64,000 nucleotides of DNA from JAIXWP01 sp041391745 (GCA_041391745.1 JAWKNK010000003.1:231839-295838); one strand, 5' to 3'. Counted from the first letter of the stretch, positions 35,179-44,530 are shown. Notes: generated by a model not told the origin, from the sequence alone. Translations and numbers: made by a program.

Positions 35179-36636
35179 CTAATTATCCAATGCTTTTTCC
35201 CACTTGCTGACCGCTACTGTTGCTACGGCATTTCCAACAACGTTGGTAGCACTTCTTCCCATATCTAAGATATGATCCACTCCTAGAAGCAACAATAGAC
35301 CTGCTTCCGGAATACCAAAAGTTGCAAGTGTTCCAGCAATGACTACCAAAGAAGCACGAGGAACTCCTGCGATTCCCTTGCTGGTTACCATCAACGTTAA
35401 TAGCATTACGATCTGATCTCCAATTGGCATATCTATTCCATAACTCTGGGCGATAAATAAGCTCGCGAAAGTCATGTACATCATGCTACCATCCAAGTTG
35501 AAGCTATAACCTAAAGGTAACGTGAAGCTTACGATTCGATTCGCGCATCCAAATCTTTCGAGCTCCTCCAACATTTTAGGAAAAGCAGCTTCTGATGAGG
35601 CTGTCGAAAAAGAAAGCAATAGCGCCTCTTTCAACCTTCCAAACAATGTCTTTACCCTCCCTTTGATTAAAATGTAACCTACCCCTATTAAAATGGCCCA
35701 CAAGAGAATCAAACCGAGGTAGAACTCTCCGATAAAAATCGCATAAGTGCTTAGTACTCCGAGACCCTTTTTCGCTACTACAGAAGCCATCGCAGCAAAC
35801 ACAGCCAATGGCGCCATGTACATTACCATAGAAGTTACTTTGAGCATCACGTGGCCAACAGCATCAAGTGCTTTTATAATTGGCTCTCCCATCTTTCCAA
35901 TTGCGGCAGTTGCCACACCAAATAACAAAGAGAAAATCACAATCTGCAAAATTTCATTTGTTGCCATCGCCTCTACCACGCTGCTCGGAATGATGTGTGT
36001 GATAAAACCTTTGAAAGACATTGAGCCTTTATCAACTCCCGCATCCAAAAGTGCCGATGGTGTTTCGAGACTCATCATTTTACCTGGTTCAAAAATGTTT
36101 ACCAGTATGCATCCCAAAGTCAGCGAGATCAATGATGCGGTGATAAACCACAACATCGTCTTGCCTCCGATTCGACCTACTGCTTTTAAATCTCCGAGCT
36201 TTGCTACACCAACTACCAGTGTTGAGAAGACTAGAGGTGCTATAATCATTTTAATTAAGCGAAGGAAAATATCAGTTAGAATGGAAATCAGTTCAAGAAT
36301 CGACTTCAATGTTGGATTCATCACTTCGTCTCTAGCCAAAGCCACTGCCGCTTGATCTGCGAGTGCCTTCGACTTCTTTTCGCTACTTGTTGCAACAGCA
36401 AGCTGTTCCCATTTTTCTTTTTCAGAAAGTGACTTGTCGTCAATAATGTTTTGAAGCTTTACACTCAAGTCTTCTTTCGAATCATTTGCTTCTACGATTT
36501 GAGAAACTGCTTCAATCGACTCGGTGTATGTTTTTGAAGGAGGAGCAGGATAAGCAGCATTGAGCATAGCACCAGCTACTACTCCAATAATCAATGCTAT
36601 AAAAATCCAAAGGGTAAGTTTGTTCGACTTATTCAT
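35179..36636 (-). CDS. Dicarboxylate/amino acid:cation symporter (DAACS family)
   Basis: 485 residues. The family motifs are clear: the serine-rich reentrant loop FSTASSEAAFPKMLEELERF, GYSFNLDGSMMYM, the second hairpin LMVTSKGIAGVPRASLVV and the substrate-binding helix DHILDMGRSATNVVGNAVAT. A hydrophilic stretch of about 75 residues (near 30-110) is inserted between TM1 and TM2, rich in Lys/Glu/Ser; it is absent from E. coli GltP/DctA. It imports glutamate, aspartate or C4 dicarboxylates with Na+ or H+; the substrate is not decided by eye. Downstream of the DUF4175 gene, with a hairpin between. Confidence 0.93.
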   Translation of the reverse strand: MNKSNKLTLWIFIALIIGVVAGAMLNAAYPAPPSKTYTESIEAVSQIVEANDSKEDLSVKLQNIIDDKSLSEKEKWEQLAVATSSEKKSKALADQAAVALARDEVMNPTLKSILELISILTDIFLRLIKMIIAPLVFSTLVVGVAKLGDLKAVGRIGGKTMLWFITASLISLTLGCILVNIFEPGKMMSLETPSALLDAGVDKGSMSFKGFITHIIPSSVVEAMATNEILQIVIFSLLFGVATAAIGKMGEPIIKALDAVGHVMLKVTSMVMYMAPLAVFAAMASVVAKKGLGVLSTYAIFIGEFYLGLILLWAILIGVGYILIKGRVKTLFGRLKEALLLSFSTASSEAAFPKMLEELERFGCANRIVSFTLPLGYSFNLDGSMMYMTFASLFIAQSYGIDMPIGDQIVMLLTLMVTSKGIAGVPRASLVVIAGTLATFGIPEAGLLLLLGVDHILDMGRSATNVVGNAVATVAVSKWEKALDN

Positions 36637-36647
36637 AGGCTTAAAAA

Positions 36648-36675
36648 CAATTCAGGGGGCAAGATAACCCCCTGA
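36648..36675 (-). terminator. Hairpin between DUF4175 gene and symporter
   Basis: On the minus strand stem TCAGGGGG / CCCCCTGA with an 8-base loop is followed by a T-rich tract, four bases after the DUF4175 stop. It can act as a terminator or an attenuator limiting readthrough. Confidence 0.7.
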
Positions 36676-36679
36676 TTGC

Positions 36680-39600
36680 TTAATTGCTGCCTATTTTATT
36701 GAAATATTCGTTCACTTTGTCCTTGTAATAAGGCTTAAGTTCTGGAGGTACCGTGCGAAGTAGCTCCGTCTCCTGTTGTTTTTTACGAATGTATTCCTCG
36801 TATTTTTCTGGGTTACTTGTAGGGTAATCCTTAGCTTCATTAGACTTGCGCTGATTGTCTTGATCTCTTGTTCTCTCCGCATCCTCAGCCTTTAAAAGAC
36901 GGATCATAATGTCTTGTTGACGACGAATGGTGTTTTCGTCAATCTTGTTATTTACAATATCTTTTTGCAATTGCTCCATGTCTTTAGCAATCTGTTTCAA
37001 CTCATTTCCATTGCCTGAACCATCTTGATTCAAATCGTTTCCTTTCTCCTCCATCATCTTCCGAATCGCCGCCTGCTTCGCTGCCATTTCCGCAAGTTGT
37101 TTGCTCATCTCACCTTTGCCGCCTTTGTTGTCACCTTTGTTTTGACCATTCTTCTTCATGTCTTCCAATTGTTTGGAAAGCGACTCTTGCATCTTTTTCA
37201 AATCTCCAGCGCTGGGTTTAGGTTTTTTGCCGTTCCCTCCTGGCTTTTCACAATTCCCTTGGCCGGGCTTGCTGCATGAAGCTTGATTTTGCATTTGTTT
37301 TAATGCTTCATCTAGCATCAATGCTAGGTTGTTGAATGAAGTCATCACATATTGTTGCGAAACCGTAATCTCTGGTGTTCTTCGGTCTGGAACAAGACTT
37401 AGAGCCTGTCCCATGTTTTCATTGATCTGATTGATCTCACGATTCACTGCGGCCGAAATTTGAGGAACACGTTTGCTAAGCGCAAACAATGAATCCTCTA
37501 CCATCTTCGCATCGTCTTTCAGTTTTCGCTGAGTTTGACCAAGCTTATTGTACTTCGGATCTTTCATATCCACAGTCTTAAACTCTGCCATCAAGGCTTC
37601 TTGATCGAAACTCAATGTGATAATATTCTCAAGCAACGCCCGCAATGCCTCCATGTCTTCTTCCTGCTGCTGCGACTCACCCGACTGCATCGACATTTGC
37701 ATTTGTTGCGCCATCTCTTTCATTTTATCAGCAGCTTTCTTTTGAGATTTACTCGCACCTGATTTCTTATTCTTCTCAAGTTGCTCTTTAGAATCTTGCT
37801 GCTCTTGTTGAATCTCTTGTTCCTTTTGTTCTGTATCAGGAACTTCATTTGGATTTTCGAGCTCTTCATTCAATTTTTCAAGCTCTTCTTTATCCTTCTT
37901 AATGTCTTCAAACTCTTTGTTTAGCTCTTCTTGCTTCTTTTCTAATTCCTCGCTATTCGCATCTTTCTTTTCCGATTCTTTACTGAGCTCTTCTTGCTTC
38001 TCCGCCAATTTTTCAAGCTTATCAATGGTTTGTTCCATCTTCTGCTCGAACTCCAATTGCTTGAATTGTTCTAATGCACGGTCGAGTTCTTTCTCCATAT
38101 CCTCCGTGCTCATATCCATTTTATCGAGCTCCTTCTGAATCTCGTCTTTATTCAATTCTTCCATTAAGCGTTGAAGCTCTTTCATCATTTCCTCCATTTC
38201 TGGATTCATAATTTCGTCCATCAACTTTTCAAGTTGCTTCTGCTTTTCGATTATGCTCTCTTCTTGCTGTTGGAGCTCGTTCTGTTGATTGTTTTTCTGT
38301 TGATTTTCCTTTTGAATATCTTCAATTTGCTTACGCAATTCTTCCTGGCGCTGGAGTAGCTCTTCGAGCTTCTTCTTATCCTGCCAGGTCATTTCCTTTT
38401 TCTCTAACAATTGCTTGCGAAGTTCTTCCAAGTCTTTTTCAATTTTCTTGGCGTCCTTCATGCTGTCTTCGAGTTTGTCTTTGATGTCCTCGTTCTTTTG
38501 ATCCATCATTTCCTCTAGCTCTTCAGCAGATGGTACAGCATATTCCTTGATGGCCGACTTGCTCGATTTACTTCCGTGCACGCCATCATTATCCCAAATT
38601 TCAAAATAGTAGGTCAGCTTATCACCAGCTCCGACAGACAAATTTTTCAAATTCCAATCAAAGAAAAACGTATCAAAAACATTTTCTCTGTTCACAGGAA
38701 TTTCAACTGATTTAATGCCTTGAGACTTTCCTTCCTTTTGAATCTCATAATTAAAAGTCAAACGCTTAAATCCATAATCATCTTTTACATCACCAGTAAA
38801 ATACAACTGTAGCATCGATGTGCTATCACGAGATTCTTCAATCGAAATCGAAGGAAACAAATCAGGAATAACATTGATTCTATATGCAATTCCCTCATTT
38901 GGGTGGATATACTCGTTGGAAGGAAGCACTTCATATGTGGTGGATTTTTGAGCAACTTTTTTAAATGAAAAATGCTCTGAACCTCCATCCACGTGATAAG
39001 TGCTATCTGCATACCTAACGTTGAGTTGAGTAGCATTTTTAGTAGAAAAATCCCATAGAATTGTGGTGCCTTCCGGAATGGTTAGATCACCTGTATTCTT
39101 AATGGTTTCATTCTGACGTTTTGTGTATGCTGGATAACTAATTTGTGCTGAAAAATTAACCAATCCAGGTACGGGCAACACTTTAATCTCGTGCATTTCT
39201 GTAGCGTAATCAGAAGCATAGAAATTAAAAGGTAAGTCTTCTCTTACGTTTTTAAAATCATAGCTAAAGTGACGCGCATCTTCTTTCTCTAATAGAAATT
39301 GCTGCCCTTCAATAACTACGTAAACTTTATCAGGAATCTTTTCACCATTCACCTCAATGCTCACTTTAATATCTGAATTCTCTGGTATCGTTAGTGACTC
39401 GTTCAACACGTCAATTTTGAATGGCATTTCATCCGCAATTTCTTCGTTGTATTTAATCAAACGCTCCGTAGATTTTTTCAAAATACTCGGTGCTGCAAAA
39501 AGTAAAATCAAGAACAATGCAACGGGTGGAATAGCAAACTTTAAATACTTCCTATTCTGACCAAGGTCAATTGCAGATGCAAAAGGAACTGGTTTTAAAG

Positions 39601-40015
39601 ACGCTATTTTTTGATCGATACCCGCTTGAAGCAAACTGTTGTTTGACTCCAAATCTGCTTGCTTTTTAAGCTGAAGAGTATTGATCAGTTTATCTTGAAC
39701 TTCTGTAAAATGTGTGCCGATAATTTCCGCCGCTTGTTCGTGTGAAATCGTCTTTCCAAGCTTGTACATCTTGGTCAACGGAACAATGAAAAATCGAAAA
39801 AGCACAGCGGAAACACTAAAAACAAACGTGTAGAAAAGCACAGTGCGAACGGGAATAGAAAACTTCCCAAAGTATTCAAGCAATGCTACAAGTAAGTACG
39901 CACCCATGATGAGAGCCACACAATAAATGGCACCTCTAATCATCTGATTTTTGTAATACTTGCGAATAAATTCGTCGAGCTTTGAAATAAGCTCATTGTA
40001 GCCGCTTACACCCAT
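36680..40015 (-). CDS. DUF4175-family large membrane protein with coiled coils
   Basis: 1111 residues if ATG 40015 is used (MGVSGYNELISKLDEFIRKY). The frame extends to 40063 but a -7 box lies inside that extension. Three TM helices (near 30-50, 58-80 and 165-185) lead to a periplasmic domain of beta modules (about 200-480, LPVPGLVNFSAQISYPAYTK). A very long Lys/Glu/Gln/Met coiled coil (about 500-800) and an Asn/Gly/Lys-rich tail follow. It is a known Bacteroidota family of unknown function; its size and coiled coil suggest a structural or tethering role. Confidence 0.9.
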   Translation of the reverse strand: MGVSGYNELISKLDEFIRKYYKNQMIRGAIYCVALIMGAYLLVALLEYFGKFSIPVRTVLFYTFVFSVSAVLFRFFIVPLTKMYKLGKTISHEQAAEIIGTHFTEVQDKLINTLQLKKQADLESNNSLLQAGIDQKIASLKPVPFASAIDLGQNRKYLKFAIPPVALFLILLFAAPSILKKSTERLIKYNEEIADEMPFKIDVLNESLTIPENSDIKVSIEVNGEKIPDKVYVVIEGQQFLLEKEDARHFSYDFKNVREDLPFNFYASDYATEMHEIKVLPVPGLVNFSAQISYPAYTKRQNETIKNTGDLTIPEGTTILWDFSTKNATQLNVRYADSTYHVDGGSEHFSFKKVAQKSTTYEVLPSNEYIHPNEGIAYRINVIPDLFPSISIEESRDSTSMLQLYFTGDVKDDYGFKRLTFNYEIQKEGKSQGIKSVEIPVNRENVFDTFFFDWNLKNLSVGAGDKLTYYFEIWDNDGVHGSKSSKSAIKEYAVPSAEELEEMMDQKNEDIKDKLEDSMKDAKKIEKDLEELRKQLLEKKEMTWQDKKKLEELLQRQEELRKQIEDIQKENQQKNNQQNELQQQEESIIEKQKQLEKLMDEIMNPEMEEMMKELQRLMEELNKDEIQKELDKMDMSTEDMEKELDRALEQFKQLEFEQKMEQTIDKLEKLAEKQEELSKESEKKDANSEELEKKQEELNKEFEDIKKDKEELEKLNEELENPNEVPDTEQKEQEIQQEQQDSKEQLEKNKKSGASKSQKKAADKMKEMAQQMQMSMQSGESQQQEEDMEALRALLENIITLSFDQEALMAEFKTVDMKDPKYNKLGQTQRKLKDDAKMVEDSLFALSKRVPQISAAVNREINQINENMGQALSLVPDRRTPEITVSQQYVMTSFNNLALMLDEALKQMQNQASCSKPGQGNCEKPGGNGKKPKPSAGDLKKMQESLSKQLEDMKKNGQNKGDNKGGKGEMSKQLAEMAAKQAAIRKMMEEKGNDLNQDGSGNGNELKQIAKDMEQLQKDIVNNKIDENTIRRQQDIMIRLLKAEDAERTRDQDNQRKSNEAKDYPTSNPEKYEEYIRKKQQETELLRTVPPELKPYYKDKVNEYFNKIGSN

Positions 40016-40050
40016 ATTTCCAACAGTTTTTCGCTGATAACGAAGAATAT

Positions 40051-40058
40051 CAAAAATA
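40051..40058 (-). promoter_or_regulatory. -7 element TATTTTTG before the DUF4175 gene
   Basis: A perfect TAnnTTTG on the minus strand, about 36 bases upstream of ATG 40015. It would lie inside a longer version of the frame, which argues for 40015 as the start. Confidence 0.45.
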
Positions 40059-40124
40059 GTCAAAGAAGGCTTACCTCAGCCTAAACTTATGAGTGGTTTA
40101 ACATTTTTAACGAGCAGGTGCTTG

Positions 40125-41549
40125 TTAATTGTTATCTACTAAGTACTTTGAAAATGCGAGCAAGTCTTGCTCTTTGAACATACCCCCCATCAACTGGATT
40201 CCGAACGGCATGCCAGAAGATTTCTTGCCTTTAACGGTAGTATAATATTGGAATGCCAGCTAAATTGGCTTGTACAGTGAAGATATCTTCCCAAGTACAT
40301 GGCGATAGGATCTTTGTATTCGCGCCAATTTCAAACGCTTCGTTTGTTGTTGTAGGTAGAATTATAAAATCATAATTAGACAAAACATCTAACGTACGGT
40401 TTTGAACAACTCTTCTTACTTGTTGAGCTCGGCCGTAGTAAGCATCGTAATAGTCCAGAGCTGAGCAATTGTTCGTTCCCAGCATGATTCTGCGCTTTAC
40501 TTCTTTACCAAAACCTTCGGTTCGGCTCTTTTTGTAAGTATTGTCAATTCTTTGCGTCAGCACTTCTGTAACCGTAATGGATACCATCGTAACGCGCAAG
40601 GTTAGAACTTGCTTCTGCAGTAGTGAGCACGTAATATGTTGGAACGAGTTGATCCAAATATTCAAACTCCACTTCTTCTACAGTATGACCTTCTTGCTTG
40701 AGTTTGTTGATGATTTCTACCGTTCTCGTTCTCACCTCTTCATTCAATCCTGCTTTCGATGCATTGCTTGAAATAAGCAATCTTCTTTTTCCTTCTACCT
40801 GAAAGGTTGCTAGAATAGGCATCCACAGGTTTTGAAGAAGCAGTGCTGTCGAAGTCATCTGCACCAGCCATTATTTCCAATAAAAGTGCTGCGTCTTCAA
40901 CACTTCTGGTCATTGGTCCAATTTGGTCGAAGCTAGATGCATAGGCCAACAACCCATGTCTTGAAATTCTTCCGTAGGTGGGCTTCAGACCAACAATACC
41001 CGTAAGAGATGCTGGTTGTCTAATAGAGCCTCCTGTGTCGCTGCCTAGTGCCGCTAAGCACAAGTCAGCAGCTACAGCTGCGGCAGATCCACCACTGGAA
41101 CCACCAGGAACTTTTTTCTCATCTAATGGGTTAAGCACCACTCCGTAGGCACTATTTTCATTGGATGATCCCATAGCAAACTCATCACAGTTGACGCGAC
41201 CAATAATGATGGCGTCTTCCGCTAAAAGTCGATCTACTACGGTGCTATTGAAAATGGATTCGAAGCCCTCTAAGATTTTAGATGCTCCTGAAACTTTATG
41301 CTGCTTGTAGCAAATGTTGTCTTTGAGAGCAATGACCATTCCAGCCAATCTGCCCACGCCGCCATTGTTCCATTTCTCTTGAATAGCTTGAGCTTGAGAC
41401 AATGCTTCGTCACCCCAAACCTCCATGAAGGCGTTTAGGTTTTTTCTACTTTCAATGTTTTTCAAGTAATAGCTAACCAGATCAGGTAGCGTCAAAGAAC
41501 CATCATGAAGTTCCTTTTGAACTTCAGCTAGAGCATTATAACGTTTCAC
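40125..41549 (-). pseudogene. gatA: gatA, Asp/Glu-tRNA amidotransferase subunit A, with many frameshifts
   Basis: Residues 1-265 (frame 1, 41549 to about 40750) are intact: MVIALKDNICYK with the catalytic Lys, PGGSSGGSAAAVAA and LGSDTGGSIRQPA (Ser-cisSer-Lys triad of the amidase signature). Frame 2 then reads ASKAGLNEEVRTRTVEI to YGYRSADAKN, frame 3 IDNTYKKSRTEGFGKEVKRR. Later pieces alternate frames (DPIAMYLEDIF is readable out of frame) and the true end is GIQLMGGMFKEQDLLAFSKYL, stop at 40125-40127. At least six indels, mostly in homopolymers, lie in the 3' 700 bases. It amidates misacylated tRNA. Cotranscribed with tatA (11-bp gap). Most likely local sequence error. Confidence 0.9.
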
Positions 41550-41560
41550 TTTTTAAGATC

Positions 41561-41731
41561 TTATTTGTTCTCGATCTTGTCCGAACTTTCTCCTTCTCCT
41601 TTGCTTGCGTCTTTGAATTCTTTCATTCCTTTACCAAGACCACGCATCAATTCAGGAATTTTTTTACCTCCGAAAAGAAGAAGGATGATTCCAAGAATAA
41701 GAAGGATTTCGGTTACACCAAGTTTACCCAT
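41561..41731 (-). CDS. tatA: TatA/E-family twin-arginine translocase subunit
   Basis: 56 residues, ATG at 41731. A short N-terminal TM (VTEILLILGIILLLFGGKKI) is followed by the conserved hinge and the amphipathic helix with PELMRGLGKGMKEFKDASKG, then an acidic/Ser tail. Phe-Gly in LFGGKKIPEL is the TatA hallmark. It forms the pore-like component for export of folded proteins with TatC, which is not in this window. It lies directly upstream of gatA. A TatA-GatA pair next to EnvC-type genes is common in Bacteroidota, as I recall. Confidence 0.95.
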   Translation of the reverse strand: MGKLGVTEILLILGIILLLFGGKKIPELMRGLGKGMKEFKDASKGEGESSDKIENK

Positions 41732-41768
41732 GATTGTAAATTTTTACCCCACTATATGTAAGGGTGGA

Positions 41769-41776
41769 CAAAGATA
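41769..41776 (-). promoter_or_regulatory. -7 element TATCTTTG before tatA-gatA
   Basis: A perfect TAnnTTTG on the minus strand, about 38 bases upstream of the tatA start. Confidence 0.5.
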
Positions 41777-41831
41777 GGCAACGATAAGTTAATTCCCCTA
41801 GGATTTGTAAAAATGAAAATACCTTAGCGCC

Positions 41832-42353
41832 ATGCTTTTACGGATTTTGACAATTATTAGTATTTCGCTCGGAATGTCAAGTGCAATTTCCGCACAAGTG
41901 ATAGTGGTTCAACTCGATAGTGCAGTGATAGACTCCATCAAAGTTTTACAAAGTGTGACTCCGGTTGATTCCATTTTGCGCACTGCTGAATCCTATCTGG
42001 GAACATCTTATAAATACGGTTCTCAGTCTACCAAAAGCTTCGACTGTTCTGGTTTTGTAAGGCAGTGCTACTCAAGTATCAACTTTGACTTGCCGCATAG
42101 CAGCAGCGCACAATCTGAAGTAGGAGAAAAAATCAAGTTAAAGAATGTCCAGCCTGGCGACTTAATGTTTTTCAAAGGAAGAAGTACCAAAAAGAAAACA
42201 ATTGGTCACGTTGCAATCGTTCATTCCATTGATGAAAATGGAAATATTTTTATGATACACGCAAGCACATCCAGAGGTGTTATAATTGAATGTTACAACA
42301 CCTCTGAATATTTTACTAAGCGGTTTGTGGTGGCGAAACGTCTGTTGGCTTAA
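41832..42353 (+). CDS. NlpC/P60-family cell wall endopeptidase
   Basis: 173 residues. A signal peptide (about 1-21, ends AISAQ) and a C-terminal NlpC/P60 domain (about 50-173). The catalytic cysteine is in FDCSGFVRQCY (Cys72), with His126 (IGHVAIVHS) and His143 (MIHAS) completing the triad. GTSYKYG and QPGDLMFFKG are family blocks. It cuts stem peptides of peptidoglycan in the periplasm. The ATG follows TACCTTAGCGCC, a near -7 element, so the leader is very short. Its 3' end overlaps the convergent MFS gene by 38 bases. Confidence 0.95.
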   Translation: MLLRILTIISISLGMSSAISAQVIVVQLDSAVIDSIKVLQSVTPVDSILRTAESYLGTSYKYGSQSTKSFDCSGFVRQCYSSINFDLPHSSSAQSEVGEKIKLKNVQPGDLMFFKGRSTKKKTIGHVAIVHSIDENGNIFMIHASTSRGVIIECYNTSEYFTKRFVVAKRLLA

Positions 42354-43578
42354 GCTTCTTTTTTACCACAGTATCCACTCGCTTCATAAGAAGTATTGTA
42401 ATCAAAATGATTCCTGCAACCACATAACCTAAAATGGGGAAGTTCTCAATAGGGCTGTGCTCCGTTTCTTGGTGTACAATAAATCCCGCGATAACCGCTC
42501 CAAGACCTCCTGCCATTTGTTGAAGAGATGCTGTGATGCTCATGTATGCGCCTCTGTCGTGTATCTCGGGCATGCTTGTGTTTAATGATGTGGCTGGCAC
42601 CATTCTGCTCATAATTCCAATGAATAGGAAGATGTTGATGATCACCATTTCCCATAGTGGAATCACAGGAAGGTTCGCGTAAATAATCATCAATACCATA
42701 GCCACAACTGAACCGAAAGCAAACACTTTATACTTGTCAACTCTATCACTGATTCTTCCCACTGTTGGCATAATGATCATTGATGATATGCCTGTGAACA
42801 TGAATAGCAGCGGCAGCTCCTCTTTAGAAATATGAATATTGTTGATCAAGAAAGGTGTGCTGAACGGCATAATCATAAATCCACCAATGGCGAGAAAAGT
42901 AGTTGCAGTAAATCCGATTCTATAAGTAGGGTTTTTAAGCGTATGCCACAAGTGATGAACAGGATGTTTGTCCATTTTTCTATCTAAATGCGCTGTTATT
43001 GGTTTCATTTTAAAAATGACCACCGCCAACACTGCCGTCGCGACTACCACAATCATGATAAATGTGTAGTGCCAATTGAGAACGTTCGAGATGTAAATTC
43101 CAAATGGAATTCCTAGAATTTGACTACCTGCAAACGCCATTTGCACAAAGCCCATTACACGACCTCTTTGATTTAAGTCGAATAAATCCGCGATAATTGC
43201 TAGTACGATGGAACCAATCACTCCTCCGAATAGCCCTGTAATTACGCGGGCAATCATCAAAGCTTGGTAGCTAGTTGCAAGTCCACAAAAAAGTGTTCCG
43301 ATAAGGAACCCTGTATAGAAAAACAACAACAGTTTTTTTCTATCAAATCTATCTGCAAAACCCGCTGCGAGTATTCCCGAAATTCCCGCGCTGAATGCGT
43401 ATGACGAGACAACTAATCCAAATTCTTTTGTTCCTATGGCCAGGTCCTTAATCAATGTATCACCAAGTGGAGATATGATCATGAAGTCGAGCACAATTGT
43501 AAACTGTAGAAATGCGAGTATAAAAACTATAAACTTTTGATAGCCTGAAAAATTCAGTGCTGGTCTTTTCTCTTTCAT
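42316..43578 (-). CDS. Major facilitator superfamily transporter
   Basis: 420 residues with twelve TM helices in two halves and a central cytoplasmic loop (about 185-215, PITAHLDRKMDKHPVHHLW). The MFS signature between TM2 and TM3 reads AAGFADRFDRKKLLL, and VGRISDRVDKYKV repeats it between TM8 and TM9. MVPATSLNTSMPEIHDRGAYMS lies near TM10. It resembles the DHA1/AraJ-type drug or sugar exporters; substrate unknown. It is the last gene of an operon with a TetR regulator and a small HMA-like protein (3-base gap). Probably a regulated exporter. Confidence 0.9.
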   Translation of the reverse strand: MKEKRPALNFSGYQKFIVFILAFLQFTIVLDFMIISPLGDTLIKDLAIGTKEFGLVVSSYAFSAGISGILAAGFADRFDRKKLLLFFYTGFLIGTLFCGLATSYQALMIARVITGLFGGVIGSIVLAIIADLFDLNQRGRVMGFVQMAFAGSQILGIPFGIYISNVLNWHYTFIMIVVVATAVLAVVIFKMKPITAHLDRKMDKHPVHHLWHTLKNPTYRIGFTATTFLAIGGFMIMPFSTPFLINNIHISKEELPLLFMFTGISSMIIMPTVGRISDRVDKYKVFAFGSVVAMVLMIIYANLPVIPLWEMVIINIFLFIGIMSRMVPATSLNTSMPEIHDRGAYMSITASLQQMAGGLGAVIAGFIVHQETEHSPIENFPILGYVVAGIILITILLMKRVDTVVKKKLKPTDVSPPQTA

Positions 43579-43581
43579 TTT

Positions 43582-43806
43582 TTAATCTTTTAAATCTTCT
43601 GCTGTGTATCCCGATTTTTCCAGCAACTGTATTATTTCATCTAATTCTACTCCATTGCAAACCACACGTAATACCTTATCACAATCGTTCAAATCCACCG
43701 ACCATTCGTGGATTTCGGGATGATCGTTGAGCACATCGGAAATGCTCAACTTATCTTGTTCTCTTGATAAATTGGTTTTTAAAATGTGAACCGTATTTCG
43801 ATACAT
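43582..43806 (-). CDS. Small HMA-like domain protein without CxxC
   Basis: 74 residues with the pattern of a heavy-metal-associated ferredoxin-like fold: strand HILKTNLS, helix, strand IHEWSVDLND, strand KVLRVVCNG, then helix VELDEIIQLLEKSGYTAEDL. The metal-binding CxxC that should follow the first strand is absent (NLSREQD instead). Two isolated cysteines lie elsewhere. It is four bases from the TetR gene and three from the MFS gene, so it is part of the same operon. A regulatory or scaffold role is possible; metal binding is not supported. Confidence 0.75.
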   Translation of the reverse strand: MYRNTVHILKTNLSREQDKLSISDVLNDHPEIHEWSVDLNDCDKVLRVVCNGVELDEIIQLLEKSGYTAEDLKD

Positions 43807-43810
43807 GGTA

Positions 43811-44401
43811 CTAAGGTTTCAGTGCTTTCAACACCAATTGCAGTGCGCTTTCTAACGCTTCATCTGTCAGTTGAAAATCGCGATCACCTATGCTTTTCTT
43901 CTCTACATGAAACTTGATTAAGTTGTAGAGTGGGCCGAATGCCACACACCAATAAACTTCAATAGTTACGGGAACCAATTCATTATTTGCAATGGCTTTT
44001 TTAATGAAGGATTTCATCACGTCCTTAAACGCCATTGTGGCTGTTCCCAAGACTACATCCGAAAAGGGTGAGTGTCGGAGAATTTCATAGAGTTGCATCT
44101 CTTGACGAAAATTCAGAGCGTAACGCGCCCTGTTTTTCCATTGAATTTTCAAGCCTTCTGAGAAGCTCATTTCGGGAGAAAAGTCGCGGAGGGTTTCGTC
44201 TGTAAATCGCTTTGCAGCCTCTACCCCAATGCTGGTGATCAAGTCGTCTTGATCCTTGTAATAGATGTAAAGAGTGGCAACGGAGATGTTGCATCTTTTA
44301 GCGAGCTTTTGCATGCTGAAGCCTTTCAAACCCTCTTCTACGATGAGTTTTCCTGCTTCTGTTTTCACAAGCTCTTCTTTCTTTGTGTCTCGTAATCTCA
44401 A
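43811..44401 (-). CDS. TetR/AcrR-family transcriptional regulator of the MFS operon
   Basis: 196 residues if the TTG at 44401 is the start (LRLRDTKKEELVKTEAG). The frame extends to ATG 44425, but a perfect -7 box at 44409-44416 lies in that extension. The helix-turn-helix (about 18-60) shows GLKGFSMQKLAKRCNISVAT followed by LYIYYKDQDDLI. The C-terminal domain presumably binds the ligand exported by the MFS protein. Autoregulation is likely given the TTCAC-N9-GTGAA palindrome just upstream. Confidence 0.9.
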   Translation of the reverse strand: MRLRDTKKEELVKTEAGKLIVEEGLKGFSMQKLAKRCNISVATLYIYYKDQDDLITSIGVEAAKRFTDETLRDFSPEMSFSEGLKIQWKNRARYALNFRQEMQLYEILRHSPFSDVVLGTATMAFKDVMKSFIKKAIANNELVPVTIEVYWCVAFGPLYNLIKFHVEKKSIGDRDFQLTDEALESALQLVLKALKP

Positions 44402-44408
44402 AGCGTCA

Positions 44409-44445
44409 CAAAAGTAAATGAACATTCACTTATAATGTGTGAAGA
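44409..44445 (-). promoter_or_regulatory. Promoter and candidate operator of the TetR-HMA-MFS operon
   Basis: A perfect -7 element TACTTTTG (44409-44416, minus) is followed upstream by palindrome TTCAC-N9-GTGAA (about 44426-44444). A further TTCACAC half-site occurs near 44455. The palindrome covers the core promoter spacer, typical for TetR autorepression. Confidence 0.5.
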
Positions 44446-44493
44446 AATTGTAAATTCACACAGAAGCCTTGATTTTCAAAGGAATATATAGAA

Positions 44494-44522
44494 AATAAAA
44501 AACCCCAGTAATAAACTGGGGT
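44494..44522 (-). terminator. Terminator of tRNA-Cys transcript
   Basis: Minus-strand stem ACCCCAGT / ACTGGGGT with loop, followed by TTTTTTATTTTC. Confidence 0.85.
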
Positions 44523-44530
44523 AACTTTGG

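Noticed and set aside
40016..40063. Extra 16 residues on the DUF4175 protein
   Set aside because: The -7 box at 40051-40058 lies inside this extension and the N-terminus matches the family from 40015.
40125..41549. gatA as an ancient pseudogene
   Set aside because: Residues between indels are family-like with no premature in-frame stops or clear radical changes; clustered homopolymer indels fit error better.
41565..41777. + strand frame of 70 codons over tatA
   Set aside because: The minus strand encodes a clear TatA protein here, so this is its shadow.
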